Shown here in pieces: positions 36,757 to 46,074 of a DNA stretch of 64,000 nt. A program made the position numbers and the translations under genes. The notes under the pieces were generated by a model, which saw only the letters and a program-made list of their open reading frames with translations, was not told the DNA's origin and ran no database searches. Source of the DNA: Planctomycetota bacterium (GTDB lineage Bacteria > Planctomycetota > UBA1135 > UBA2386); assembly GCA_021776805.1 (NCBI GenBank), contig JAJFFD010000056.1, forward strand, positions 1 through 64,000, given 5' to 3'. The first letter of the stretch is position 1; every line of letters starts with the position of its first letter.

Positions 36757-37598
36757 AGATTGTCTTCGAAACTTCTCTGCTTCTTCTCATCCTTGCACTG
36801 CCAAGCCCGGCCCAAGAAGAGGACGCCAAGCCAGAAAAATGGCCCAAGCTCAGCGACCCGGAGCGCAGACGGATGCGCTTTCAACTTCGCCAACTCGAAG
36901 GTATCGATGGCAGTGAGGCGCAGCAGGCAAAGGCCCTGCAGGCAGAAGAAGTCTTGAGCGCCTTGGGTGCCGGAATCACCCTCGAAGTCCTGCGCCAGCT
37001 CGATTCGGAGGATGAGGACAAGGTTGCCGCCCTGGAACGAGTTCTCGACAGGGTCCTCAGCCCAGAATACGGACCACTGGTAGCTCGCCTGGTGAAGCGC
37101 AAGGAATCGGCGGTGCGCATCTATGCGGTCAGTCGCCTGGCAAGGAACCACCAGCAAGAGATGGCGCCGATCTTTCGCGAAGCCCTGAAAGATGACGAGG
37201 ACGATGTCCAGTTCTATGCAGCTCTGGGATTGGCCGGTCTCAGCGACATGTCAGCGATGAAGGTCGTCTTCGACCGCTGCCGCAAGGACTGGAGCCGCTT
37301 CGCTGGCGTCATCGATGAAGTGCTCAGCCCCACCCGCTCCGCGGCAAGCGCCGACTGGGTGCTGGCCGCCATGCAGCCCAAGGACGTACGCTCGCAGGTG
37401 GTGGGCCTACGACTCCTGCGCAGCCTTGCCCCAAGCACCTACAAGGAAAAGCTTCAGGCCTACCTGGATGCAGACCAAAACGCGGTCAAGAAAGCCGCGA
37501 TCAACGCCCTGCGAGTCGTCGTCGACGGTGACCCGCCCTTGGAAAAACTGTCCGTGTTCCAGGCCATCGAACTCGCCGAGAAGTGGCGGCAACGATGA
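36753..37598 (+). CDS. Exported HEAT-repeat-like protein
   Basis: A 281-residue protein with a signal peptide (MKIVFETSLLLLILALPSPAQ) and an all-helical body of HEAT/PBS-lyase-like repeats, for example VRIYAVSRLARNHQQEMAPIF, VQFYAALGLAGLSDMSAMKVV and SQVVGLRLLRSLAPSTYKEKL. HEAT solenoids bind other proteins. It overlaps both its neighbours by 4 bp (36753-36756 and 37595-37598), so it is translated as part of the operon. The partner is unknown. Confidence 0.7.
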   Translation: MKIVFETSLLLLILALPSPAQEEDAKPEKWPKLSDPERRRMRFQLRQLEGIDGSEAQQAKALQAEEVLSALGAGITLEVLRQLDSEDEDKVAALERVLDRVLSPEYGPLVARLVKRKESAVRIYAVSRLARNHQQEMAPIFREALKDDEDDVQFYAALGLAGLSDMSAMKVVFDRCRKDWSRFAGVIDEVLSPTRSAASADWVLAAMQPKDVRSQVVGLRLLRSLAPSTYKEKLQAYLDADQNAVKKAAINALRVVVDGDPPLEKLSVFQAIELAEKWRQR

Positions 37599-38836
37599 GG
37601 CCAAGAGCTTCTTGCACAGGTCTGGTCTTGGCCTGCCTGCTTCTAGGACAGGCTTCGGCTCAGAAAACCAGCGAGGCAGACAAGCCACCCAAGTGGCGGA
37701 TCGACCCAATCACTCGGAACGATCCCGAAGCGATGCAGAAACTCGGCTACGTCGCCTTCGCGCCCATCGCCTTCGGGCAGCGCGGGAGAACGGCTGTTAG
37801 CAGCGATGACATCGATGCGCACCTCCACTATGCCCAGATTCTCTGGGCGGAGACGGAGCACTTCCTGATCGGGCTGGCGGTAGGCAACTACAAGATCAGC
37901 AAGATGGAGCAACGCAAGAAGATCCGTGCGGAACTGACCCAGATGCTGGAACGCAGTGGGCTACGTCGAATCAAACCAAAGACGACTGTACTGAAGCCTT
38001 GGCATCGCATGCATCTGATCGCCCAACGTCTCGAGAACCAATATGCGCTTCTCGAGAACTGGCTCGCGGTCACCGATGCGAGCTTCCCCGACGGACCGAG
38101 CCAGCGCATCCGCGGCAAGTACATGGGAGAAGGCCCCTACCTCGGTCAGGAGGGCAAGTACCCCGTACTGATCATGGAGAGCGACAGTAGCTTCGATGAC
38201 TACTTGAAGAACTTCATCGGCGCTCGCTCAGGTGGTGGGCAGCGTTGGAACTTCAAAGAGGTCGGCTCGCTCTTCTACGGCATCGGCCTCGACTCCAGGG
38301 ACGAGGAAGCCCGGCTCATGGATGACACTGCCCTACATGCGAACCTGGTCTTCAGCACGACGCACAACCTCTTGGATGGCTACAAGCACTACAACTACGA
38401 CCTGCCCGTCTGGATTACCGAAGGGCTAGCACACTACTTCGAGCGCCTGATCTCAGAGCGGGACAACACCTTCACCCGAGATGAGGGAGCGACGGTATCT
38501 ACCACCAGGAAGTGGCAGTGGCGCAAAGAGGTCAAGGCACTTCTCGCCAGCGGCGACATGGCGCCCTTGGGTGAGATCATGGCCTGGCGCGAGTTCGGCC
38601 AGATCGACACCAATGGTCACCTGGGAATCTGGTCGCGCTGGGACTACTTGATGAGCCTGGGCAGGGACAAGTTTGCCGACTTCATGGGCAAGATGAAGGG
38701 CATGATCGACAGCGATGGCCAGCAAACCGGTGAGCGCCTGGTAGCCGCGAGCCGCAGCTATCTGCGCGAAGTCTACGGCCTAAACCCGATCACCCTGGAT
38801 GAGCGCTGGAAGGAATGGGTGCAAGCGAACTACTGA
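37595..38836 (+). CDS. Exported gluzincin-like protein lacking HExxH (pseudo-peptidase)
   Basis: A 413-residue exported protein (signal MRPRASCTGLVLACLLLGQASAQ, in two parts MRPRASCTGLVLACL and LLGQASAQ). The region around 250-290 resembles DUF1570-type metallopeptidases: LPVWITEGLAHYFERL is the downstream Glu motif, but where HExxH is expected the sequence reads THNLLDGYKH (His 257), lacking the catalytic Glu and second His. It may bind rather than cleave peptides. ATG 37595 overlaps the previous stop. Last gene of the operon. Confidence 0.6.
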   Translation: MRPRASCTGLVLACLLLGQASAQKTSEADKPPKWRIDPITRNDPEAMQKLGYVAFAPIAFGQRGRTAVSSDDIDAHLHYAQILWAETEHFLIGLAVGNYKISKMEQRKKIRAELTQMLERSGLRRIKPKTTVLKPWHRMHLIAQRLENQYALLENWLAVTDASFPDGPSQRIRGKYMGEGPYLGQEGKYPVLIMESDSSFDDYLKNFIGARSGGGQRWNFKEVGSLFYGIGLDSRDEEARLMDDTALHANLVFSTTHNLLDGYKHYNYDLPVWITEGLAHYFERLISERDNTFTRDEGATVSTTRKWQWRKEVKALLASGDMAPLGEIMAWREFGQIDTNGHLGIWSRWDYLMSLGRDKFADFMGKMKGMIDSDGQQTGERLVAASRSYLREVYGLNPITLDERWKEWVQANY

Positions 38837-38845
38837 AGCTCCCCG

Positions 38846-39601
38846 CTAGGGCACCCAGAGCATGATCTTGTAGATCGGCAGGAGTGAGAGTAGGGAGCTG
38901 ATCAACCACTCCCCCGCTTCCTCCCCCATCTCCAAGGCATCCTCTCTGGGAAGTTCCCGCACCAGGTGGAGCCAGTGCTCCCCCGGAGTGTAGCTGTCGA
39001 AGTACTCCCGCATCTCCTGAGGATTCGCGCTGCTCGCCCAGTAGATCTTTCGCCAATCGTGCATTCGTAAGCCAAAGCCAGCCGGCAAGGACTTGAGCAA
39101 GCTGCACCAATCAGCCATGCCCTCATCGCTAGCCACCTTCTTCTTGAGGTGCTCTCCATCCCACCAAGCTTGCGGATGGATACGCAGGGCAGCCTCTAGA
39201 ACCTGATCATCCAAGCATGCTTCGAGCACTGTTTGGATGTAGTGTGTCTCCGCGTCCTTGCCCAAGGCCTCGCCAAAGAAACTGGCCAGCTTCTTGCGTT
39301 CCTTGTTCGAGCGACACAGGTAGGCCCTTTGTTCGCGCACTCGGAAGCTATTGAACGAATACGGATGATGCAGCCCAGCCTGAGCCGAGAGCTCGACCCC
39401 CTCGGACTTGGCCCGAACCTTGGCCTCATCGACGTAGCTCTTCAGTTTTCTACGCACTGAGAGGCGGAGGGCGTTGTACTCAGCATCCGCCTGCCGGTGC
39501 TTCTCGTAGGCAAGAAAGTCGCGTTCGAGGAAGGGTTCGAGGGCCTTGGGCATGGCAGGGAACCATAGCGTCAGGCTGCTGCGAATCGTATCCTCCAGCA
39601 T
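38846..39601 (-). CDS. Uncharacterised protein
   Basis: A 251-residue soluble, mostly helical protein that I do not recognise. Features: a charged helical N-terminus with KALEPFLERDFLAYEKHRQADAEY (in two parts), REQRAYLCRSNKERKKLASFFGEAL, and a short hydrophobic C-terminus WLISSLLSLLPIYKIMLWVP that could be a membrane anchor. ATG 39601 is taken as start; ATG 39553 is also possible. It diverges from the beta-protein gene with 19 bp between start codons, and runs convergent to the exported-protein operon. Confidence 0.55.
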   Translation of the reverse strand: MLEDTIRSSLTLWFPAMPKALEPFLERDFLAYEKHRQADAEYNALRLSVRRKLKSYVDEAKVRAKSEGVELSAQAGLHHPYSFNSFRVREQRAYLCRSNKERKKLASFFGEALGKDAETHYIQTVLEACLDDQVLEAALRIHPQAWWDGEHLKKKVASDEGMADWCSLLKSLPAGFGLRMHDWRKIYWASSANPQEMREYFDSYTPGEHWLHLVRELPREDALEMGEEAGEWLISSLLSLLPIYKIMLWVP

Positions 39602-39620
39602 CACCAGAAGGCGGTTCCCC

Positions 39621-40451
39621 GTGTTGCATCGATACTACTCAGTTCTTGCGCTTGCCTGTCTTCCTGCCTGCGAAGCGATGCCGGGCATGGATAGTCCGCA
39701 GCTGCACTTTGCGCCGCAGGTCCTCCTCTACAGCTTGGAAGGCGACGCCAAGATGGAATCCGCCATTAGCAATCCGGTGGTCTCCATGGACACGCGCGAC
39801 TTTGGCGCTGATGACCGGGACAGCGACTACGGCGGGGTCATCACCTACGGCGACGGGTTTAGCGGTTTTGAAGCGGCCTACTTCAACTACGACATGGACA
39901 GCTCGGATACGGGGCTTCTGGTTTCAGACTTCGGCGATGTCCCGGGCGGCTCCGAGGTGAACTCGAGCTTCAAAATGAATGAGTACCGCTTCGGATACAC
40001 CGGGCAGGTTCTCGAGCACAGCTTCACGATTCGCGAAGATCAGGATGACCTCGTGGCTCGCCTGGGGCTGGGGGCTGCAATGGTCCACCGCGACGGTCGC
40101 TTCAAGGTTGAGCGGGTCCTCCTGCAGGGCAACTCTGGCGACAGTGAGCGCATTCACTTCAAAGACGATGGCGCCCCCTATTTGAGCACGCGAGGGGAAG
40201 TCGAATGGCTCGGAGCAACTCTCCGCGTGGACTACTCGATCAACCCTGACATCAACTTTGGCGGCGACTTCGATGGGACCATGCAGGACCTCGAATTCAC
40301 CCTCGAGTACAGCTTCCCTGACCAAGGCGTCAGCCTCTTCGCCGGCTGGCGTCGAACGGAGATCCCTGCCGAGGGCCGCGAGAATGGCTTGAAGTACGAC
40401 ACGGACTTCCGCCTGGAGGGCTACACCCTGGGCCTTTCAGCCAGTTTCTAG
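39621..40451 (+). CDS. Predicted outer-membrane beta-barrel or surface beta protein
   Basis: A 276-residue protein with a GTG start at 39621 preceded by AGAAGG, a hydrophobic leader with LACLPAC (possible lipobox), then alternating beta-strand patterns: FSGFEAAYFNYDMDSSD, EYRFGYTGQVLEHSF, DDLVARLGLGAAMVHRDGR, LEFTLEYSF, VSLFAGWRRTEI, ending in LEGYTLGLSASF with a terminal Phe, as in outer membrane barrels. Function unknown; possibly an outer-membrane porin-like or structural protein. Its stop shares a CTAG with the convergent SirB1-family gene. Confidence 0.7.
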   Translation: MLHRYYSVLALACLPACEAMPGMDSPQLHFAPQVLLYSLEGDAKMESAISNPVVSMDTRDFGADDRDSDYGGVITYGDGFSGFEAAYFNYDMDSSDTGLLVSDFGDVPGGSEVNSSFKMNEYRFGYTGQVLEHSFTIREDQDDLVARLGLGAAMVHRDGRFKVERVLLQGNSGDSERIHFKDDGAPYLSTRGEVEWLGATLRVDYSINPDINFGGDFDGTMQDLEFTLEYSFPDQGVSLFAGWRRTEIPAEGRENGLKYDTDFRLEGYTLGLSASF

Positions 40452-41218
40452 GCGCCGCTCTCGCTGCTGCGCTTTTCCGGTCCCCGATCCTGGTCACCCT
40501 CGACCCTGGGCTCAGACTTCAACCCTGCTTCCTTGGGATCCACCACTGAGCTTTCCGCGACGGCGATCGCAGCTGCAGCCTGTGCGCAGGCCTCTGCGTC
40601 CTCCAGGCGGCCAGAATTGGTCAGGGACTCGGCCAGACTGCTAGCGAGGTCCACCAGCCAACGCCGGTTATCGTAAAGGGGCACAGGATTGCGCGCCGGC
40701 CCCTGAGGACTGGCAAGTTCTCGTGAACGCGCTACTGCTTCCTCCACCGAAACCAGCCTGCCGCCAGCAGCGGGGTCGACCAGCATGCTGCTCGATTCCA
40801 CCTGAATGGAGACCAGTATTCGTCCAGCGAGTGAGACTCCCCAGCAGTGAAAGCCGAGGCGCTGCATCAGCAGCTTGTATGCCAAGGCGAGCACCAGAGG
40901 ATGTCCGCGACCGCTGGCGAACACCTTGTCCAGAAGAAGACTTGGCAGGGAGCCTTCGACAACTCTAAGACCGAGTTCATCGAAGAGAATCGCATGAGCA
41001 TGGGCGAGGAGCGCTTTGGGCCGATCGCTAACCAGGCGAGCTCTCACCTGCCCCTCCAGATCAGCAAGAGACCTGCCAACCGCGCCACCAGGCAATATCT
41101 GATCGTAAAGTGCCAGGCTCGCGTCTTCGAAGGCCCCGGCCTGTGCAAGCCGCTTCGCAGCTGCCTCGAGTCGGGGACGAATCGCGGGCCGCATGCGGCT
41201 GAATGGTGAAGAGCTCAC
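40448..41218 (-). CDS. SirB1/transglutaminase-like family protein
   Basis: A 256-residue cytoplasmic protein with the SirB1 transglutaminase-like core: NxxLxxVL-type LLLDKVFASGRGHPLVLALAYKLLMQRLGF (in parts: VFASGRGHPLVLALAY and KLLMQRLGFHCWGVSLAG) and a GRILVSIQ segment. The usual Cys of transglutaminases is not evident. SirB1 proteins are widespread with uncertain function. The start is GTG 41218 with ATG 41194 as alternative. The C-terminal 60 residues are acidic and low complexity. Confidence 0.75.
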   Translation of the reverse strand: MSSSPFSRMRPAIRPRLEAAAKRLAQAGAFEDASLALYDQILPGGAVGRSLADLEGQVRARLVSDRPKALLAHAHAILFDELGLRVVEGSLPSLLLDKVFASGRGHPLVLALAYKLLMQRLGFHCWGVSLAGRILVSIQVESSSMLVDPAAGGRLVSVEEAVARSRELASPQGPARNPVPLYDNRRWLVDLASSLAESLTNSGRLEDAEACAQAAAAIAVAESSVVDPKEAGLKSEPRVEGDQDRGPEKRSSESGA

Positions 41219-41374
41219 TTCGGCATGCTATCGAGAGAGGGCGAAACTTCTCCTGCAAAGTTTCTCGCCATCCAGATGCAAAGGAGTCAATTGTAGGGAA
41301 TGCCCGCATGCGGCACACTGAGCAGGCCCCTCTGCAAGACCCTTTCGCATGATCGACTGAGACTGAGGATCCAC

Positions 41375-43510
41375 GTGCCCCAGCCCTCGCGACGCACCAC
41401 GGCTATCTTTGTTGCAGCTCTAGTGCTCTTGGCCGCGTGGCTTTGGGTCGCCGGCAGGGAAACTCGCCTGTCCCCGGACGCAGTACCGAGTGGAGGTATT
41501 GCTGCTGATCTCGACCTGAAGGCCAAGCCGATTGCTGAGCAACTCGCCAGCTCAGCCGACCCAGCTCAGGCAGAACGCAAGGAACTCGCTCCCCTAGCCA
41601 GCAATCCGGCAGCACCGGCGAGCTTGCGCATCGAATTACGCTACTCCAACGGCGATGCAGGGGTCGATCTGCAAGTTGTGCTGAAGCCGCATGACATCGG
41701 CAGGCATGCAGTCTCCGCAAGGAGACTGCGTGGACAGAGCGATGCAGCTGGCCGGGCCGAGTTTGCGCAACTCACTGCGGGTAAGTACCAACTGCAGGTC
41801 CTGCACCCCTCGCAGTTCGAGCACGACCTCTCTCTCGCCCCAGGGGAGGCAAGAACCCTGACGATCCAATTCGATGCCGGCATCTTGGTTCGGGGCCAGG
41901 TACTGGACCGCGAGAGTCGGGGAGTAGCCGGCGCCGCCATCTGGAGTCTAGTTGACGAGATGGGAACCTCCCCCATCGCCATGAGCGGTCCTGGGGGACA
42001 ATTCCTGCTCCGGGATGTGCAGCCCTACTTCGGCATCGGTGCCACTTCTCAAATCCACTCCCCCAGTCCGCGGACATGGATTCAAGGCGATCCAGGGGAT
42101 GAGGTCGAGATCAAACTGATCCTCCAGGGAGCATCCGGTACCGTCCGCGGCCGCGTCCTGTCCGCGGATTCCCAGGCAGTTGCGGGGGCTCTTGTCGTCT
42201 TTCCCAACCGACGCCTGCCATGGACCTTCTTGAACGGCGACCCTATGGAAAGCGTCACTCAAGTGCGCTGCCGAACGGACGCCGAAGGTAGATTCCTCGC
42301 CGAAGGTCTGCCGCCGTTCGAACTCACCGTGGAAGTCAGCGCGGAAGGACATGGCAGTATCGAGGACAAGGTCCTGGTGCAGGCTGGCCGCAGCTCAGAG
42401 ATCACTCTCCGCCTGACCGACACCGCGCAAATCCATGGACGAGTGCTCGACGAGAATGGCCTGGGCCTGGCTGACATCCGCGTCAGCGCATCCTCCCGAC
42501 TTGCAGGTGCTATGGGCGAATCCACGAGCGATGCGAATGGCGCCTATCGACTCGCGGACCTAACGCCAGGAACAATCAATCTTCAGTTCCTCGCCGCCGG
42601 CAAGAACTTGCATGAGGAACTGAGGGTTCTCGCAGGCGAAGATCGCCTCTTCGATCTGACCTTCGCCAGCGGCCTACAAGTCACCGGCCTGCTCGTAGAT
42701 AAACTCGGCGCGCCACTGGATGAGTGGTCCATCGCCGCTGTCGCTTACAGGGGCGGTTCGGATTTCTCCGCGGCTGAAACTGACCAGAGAGGTGAGTTTC
42801 GGCTCGAACACATGCAGCCCGGGTGCACATACCGCCTGAACATCTCGGCCCCAGATAGTGGGTTTCCGCCCAATCTCCTTCTCGATGGCATCCGACCCGG
42901 TACCGAGCCACTGCGAATCGTGGTTCCGGACAATGCTCTACAGCGCGGCAGCATTCGCGGCAGAGTTCTCGATGCAAAGGGAAAGCCCATGCAGGGCTTC
43001 CACATGCGCGTGATGCACATGCAGAGCGAGTTTCCATGCAGCGTCGACCTGCGTGACGATGGGGAGTTCCTGGCTGAGGACCTGCCCGCTGGCAGATATT
43101 GGATCTTTATCGCTCTCGGTCCGCAGCTGCGCAATCTTCCCGATGTGGAACTGTCTCCCGGAGAAGATGTAGACCTCGGCACGATTCAAGCCGAGGAGCT
43201 GGGAAGCCTGAGCCTTCAGTTCTTGAATCCTCTGGGGCTGAGACCACAGGCTCTCGCCATCTTTGATCAGGACATGCGCTGGATCGGCTCGGTGGATCTG
43301 TTAGCGGGTGGGCTCACTGACTATCCGATGCTGCCTGGCTCCCACTTCATACAGGTCCAGGGAGAGGGTCTGAGTTCACGCGCTGCACAGGTTGTCATTC
43401 GCCCTGGTGAACAGAAGGTCATGCAACTGCGCTTGGAATCTGGAGTGAAGACAGAACTCCAGTTCAGCTTCGCTGACCCGGAGCATGCGATGACCCGGAG
43501 CATGCGATGA
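41375..43510 (+). CDS. Carboxypeptidase-regulatory-like membrane-anchored protein, C-terminus split by frameshift
   Basis: A 711-residue protein with an N-terminal membrane anchor (GTG start 41375, AIFVAALVLLAAWLWVAG) and a large extracytoplasmic region of repeated carboxypeptidase-regulatory-like/beta-sandwich domains: GQVLDRESRGVAGAAIW, GRVLSADSQAVAGALVVFP, GRVLDENGLGLADIRVSA and GRVLDAKGKPMQGFHMRV. Such domains often support adhesion or nutrient binding. It ends at a stop created by a 17-bp tandem duplication; the missing C-terminus is encoded by the short frame at 43507-43728. It has a tandem paralogue downstream. Confidence 0.85.
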   Translation: MPQPSRRTTAIFVAALVLLAAWLWVAGRETRLSPDAVPSGGIAADLDLKAKPIAEQLASSADPAQAERKELAPLASNPAAPASLRIELRYSNGDAGVDLQVVLKPHDIGRHAVSARRLRGQSDAAGRAEFAQLTAGKYQLQVLHPSQFEHDLSLAPGEARTLTIQFDAGILVRGQVLDRESRGVAGAAIWSLVDEMGTSPIAMSGPGGQFLLRDVQPYFGIGATSQIHSPSPRTWIQGDPGDEVEIKLILQGASGTVRGRVLSADSQAVAGALVVFPNRRLPWTFLNGDPMESVTQVRCRTDAEGRFLAEGLPPFELTVEVSAEGHGSIEDKVLVQAGRSSEITLRLTDTAQIHGRVLDENGLGLADIRVSASSRLAGAMGESTSDANGAYRLADLTPGTINLQFLAAGKNLHEELRVLAGEDRLFDLTFASGLQVTGLLVDKLGAPLDEWSIAAVAYRGGSDFSAAETDQRGEFRLEHMQPGCTYRLNISAPDSGFPPNLLLDGIRPGTEPLRIVVPDNALQRGSIRGRVLDAKGKPMQGFHMRVMHMQSEFPCSVDLRDDGEFLAEDLPAGRYWIFIALGPQLRNLPDVELSPGEDVDLGTIQAEELGSLSLQFLNPLGLRPQALAIFDQDMRWIGSVDLLAGGLTDYPMLPGSHFIQVQGEGLSSRAAQVVIRPGEQKVMQLRLESGVKTELQFSFADPEHAMTRSMR
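43475..43508 (+). repeat. Perfect 17-bp tandem duplication causing a frameshift
   Basis: The unit GACCCGGAGCATGCGAT occurs twice without interruption (43475-43491, 43492-43508), followed by GACCCG of a third partial copy. Seventeen is not a multiple of three, so the second copy shifts the frame and brings in TGA 43508-43510. Removing one unit restores a continuous reading frame through to the stop at 43728. Confidence 0.9.
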
Positions 43511-43728
43511 CCCGCTTGCTCTACCTGAAGCTAAACGACGCAAGTGGGCGGCTGTTCTCCAGCGAACGGCTCGTGCACCGAGATGGAATATTCAAGCTGG
43601 AGACCTTTCTTCCACCCGGGCTGTATTCGTTTCTGGGAAGATGCCTGACGGGCGCGAGTGCTGAAGGGAGTTTCGAGCTAGGAGCAAGCATGAGTGCCAA
43701 GCAGGTCTTTGAGTTCACACTGCATTAG
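43507..43728 (+). pseudogene. Detached C-terminal segment of the split upstream protein
   Basis: A 73-residue frame starting at ATG 43507 inside the second repeat unit (ATGA overlap with the previous stop). Its sequence, such as LKLNDASGRLFSSERLV and FKLETFLPPGLYSF, lines up with the last 70 residues of the paralogue (LQLSIFDASGSLFLQQQ, RKYLLGPYRFEARGP). It is therefore the C-terminus of the upstream protein, cut off by the tandem duplication. It could be re-initiated at the overlap, but it has no signal and would be unlikely to fold or be exported alone. Confidence 0.85.
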
Positions 43729-43730
43729 CG

Positions 43731-46067
43731 ATGAGTAACCGACCACGGACACTCATTCTCCTGCTGGGAATTCTCCTCCTGCTGTCCATGTGCGCCTGGC
43801 TATGGACCGCTGGTTCTGAGGCACTCTCCCAAGACCCGGGGTCCGTCGAAAACTCGAGTCGGCAATTCAACCAAGCGGTCGAGCTTGACAGGGACGATGG
43901 AACCAGGCCCTCCGACTCCGAGGAGCAGAAAGCTAGACGGGATCTGGCCCAGAAGCAGCTGGCCGCCACTGCCAAGGCCAAGACCGGGAGCCTCCGCATC
44001 GAGCTCCAGTACAGCGACGGCAGTGCTGGCGCCGAGCTTACGGTTCTCCTCGCTCCGAAGGGAATTGAAGTGCTCTCCCCCTCCCCCGATCGACGGGAAG
44101 AACTCAGCAACGAGTCTGGGATCATTCTCCTCGAGGATCTTCAACCCCGCGCCTACCGGCTAGCCTTCAATCACCCTCAGCATCCCGAGCAAGAAGTCCG
44201 GATTCTCCCCGGCGAGGAATCCCTGCTGCAGGTGCAATTCAAAGCGGGGCTGGCCATCCGGGGCATCGTCGTGAATCGGCAGGATCGACCGGTCCCCGGA
44301 GCGACAATCTGGACCAGCCTCTCGCAGGCAGTCCGACCAGTTGCGACCACCGATGCGGATGGGCGCTTCACCCTGCGCGACCTGCGAAGACACCTGAGCA
44401 TTGGCGCCATGGCCTCGGGCTATGCACCATCGCCGGTTCACGCGCTGTCCGCCCTGCCCGGGACGGAACTTGAGTTACGACTCGTGCTGCAGGGCCCTGG
44501 CGGAATCGTTCAGGGCACGGTCTTGGATGCAGAAGGCAATCCGACGCCGCACGCAACGGTGACCTTTCCGAACCGCGATGTTCCCTGGACCTTCCTCGGC
44601 GACGATCAGAGTCACAGCCTGACCCCGCGAACAGCCTTCACCGACAAGGCCGGGCGTTTTCGCTGCGAAGGCCTTCCGCCACTGAGAATCGCCGTGTTGG
44701 CCCAGGCGGCCGGCAAGGGGAGAGTCGAGGACAGGGTGCAAGTCATCGCGGGTGGAGTTGCGGAGATCGTACTACGCCTACCGGTCACCGCCGCTCTGCG
44801 TGGCCGAGTCTTGGCGGCGGACGGAAGCCCCATCGCCGATGCATGGATCGGCGCCTCTACATCCAGGGAGAACTTCCAAATGACCGAGAGCAACGCCGAA
44901 GGCCAGTACCGTCTCAGCGGCTTGCTGCCCGGTGAGATCATTCTCAAAGTCATGGCCGGCGAGTTGAGTTCGGACTTCAGCCTGCAGATCGCCGCCGGCG
45001 AGGACTTGGAACGGGATCTGCAATTTGAGAACCGGGCCCTCATCAGAGGACGCTTGGTCAGTGAATCCGGACCGGCCCTAGAAGATTGGATGGTCCGGGC
45101 AAGTGGAGAATCACGCAATCAAGCAAGCGTGATCACGGACGAGGAGGGCAGGTTCACTCTGGAGAATCTCAGTGAAGGCCAGGCCTATCTATTGGAGGTG
45201 TTTGGCAAGAATGACCGATGGCACAGCGCTTTTGTCTTCGAGGATACCTTTCCAAGTAGCGAAGAGATTGAGCTACGAGTGCCCCTGGCTGCTCAAGCTA
45301 CTGGATCGATCCAGGGTCGAATTCTGAATTGGCTAGGGGAGCCCATGGCCGCTGCGCAAGTCGGAGCTGCCCAAGCAAGCCAGCTCATGTGGATTCCAGA
45401 AACTCTGGGACCCGATGGCCGCTTCCACTTCACCGATCTCCCGGTCGGAGAGTACTTGCTCGCGATCAAGGCAGGACCACAGTGGCAATACATGGAGCCG
45501 ATCATGCTGCAAGCAGATGAGCTCATGGACCTCGGCGACTTGCACCAGCCTCAGTCCGGGTCCTGCACCCTGATCCTGAAGGAAGCACCGGAGTTGAGCT
45601 CCACACGAATCCTGATCCTCGACCATAAGCGACGGCTGATCGCTGTGGTCAAGCCCGAGGGCCCTGGACTCCTGCAGTACCCCATGCCGGCTGGCAGCTT
45701 TTTCATCCAGATCGACGGAGAGGGCTTCTCTTCCCGAGAGACTCCACTCGAGATTCGAGGAGGCGAAGACAGCCGGATCCAGGTGGATGCCGCTGCGTCC
45801 AGGACAGCCCAACTCACCTTCGCTGCCAAAGACTCGTCAGTCCATGCGCTAGGGAAGCTTCAGCTGAGCATCTTCGATGCAAGCGGGAGCCTCTTCTTGC
45901 AACAGCAGATCGCTGCTACTGGCGGCAGGTATCTAAGCACCCGAAAGTACCTCCTCGGCCCCTATCGCTTCGAAGCTCGAGGTCCAAAGGGTCTAGCCGC
46001 CGACGGAGAATTCGCAGTCACTGCGGGAGAAGGCGAACTCGCCGGCCTGGCATTCGAGCTTCGCTAG
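43731..46067 (+). CDS. Carboxypeptidase-regulatory-like membrane-anchored protein, intact paralogue
   Basis: A 778-residue paralogue of the preceding gene, 2 bp downstream. The N-terminal anchor is ILLLGILLLLSMCAWLW, followed by a coiled, Ala/Gln/Lys linker and repeated beta-sandwich domains (GIVVNRQDRPVPGATIW, GTVLDAEGNPTPHATVTFP, GRVLAADGSPIADAWIGA, GRILNWLGEPMAAAQVGA). Parallel blocks such as RDVPWTFLGDD versus RRLPWTFLNGD confirm common origin, so the pair arose by tandem duplication and has diverged. It carries the complete C-terminus missing from its neighbour. Exported to periplasm; ligand unknown. Confidence 0.88.
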   Translation: MSNRPRTLILLLGILLLLSMCAWLWTAGSEALSQDPGSVENSSRQFNQAVELDRDDGTRPSDSEEQKARRDLAQKQLAATAKAKTGSLRIELQYSDGSAGAELTVLLAPKGIEVLSPSPDRREELSNESGIILLEDLQPRAYRLAFNHPQHPEQEVRILPGEESLLQVQFKAGLAIRGIVVNRQDRPVPGATIWTSLSQAVRPVATTDADGRFTLRDLRRHLSIGAMASGYAPSPVHALSALPGTELELRLVLQGPGGIVQGTVLDAEGNPTPHATVTFPNRDVPWTFLGDDQSHSLTPRTAFTDKAGRFRCEGLPPLRIAVLAQAAGKGRVEDRVQVIAGGVAEIVLRLPVTAALRGRVLAADGSPIADAWIGASTSRENFQMTESNAEGQYRLSGLLPGEIILKVMAGELSSDFSLQIAAGEDLERDLQFENRALIRGRLVSESGPALEDWMVRASGESRNQASVITDEEGRFTLENLSEGQAYLLEVFGKNDRWHSAFVFEDTFPSSEEIELRVPLAAQATGSIQGRILNWLGEPMAAAQVGAAQASQLMWIPETLGPDGRFHFTDLPVGEYLLAIKAGPQWQYMEPIMLQADELMDLGDLHQPQSGSCTLILKEAPELSSTRILILDHKRRLIAVVKPEGPGLLQYPMPAGSFFIQIDGEGFSSRETPLEIRGGEDSRIQVDAAASRTAQLTFAAKDSSVHALGKLQLSIFDASGSLFLQQQIAATGGRYLSTRKYLLGPYRFEARGPKGLAADGEFAVTAGEGELAGLAFELR

Positions 46068-46074
46068 CTCAGCG

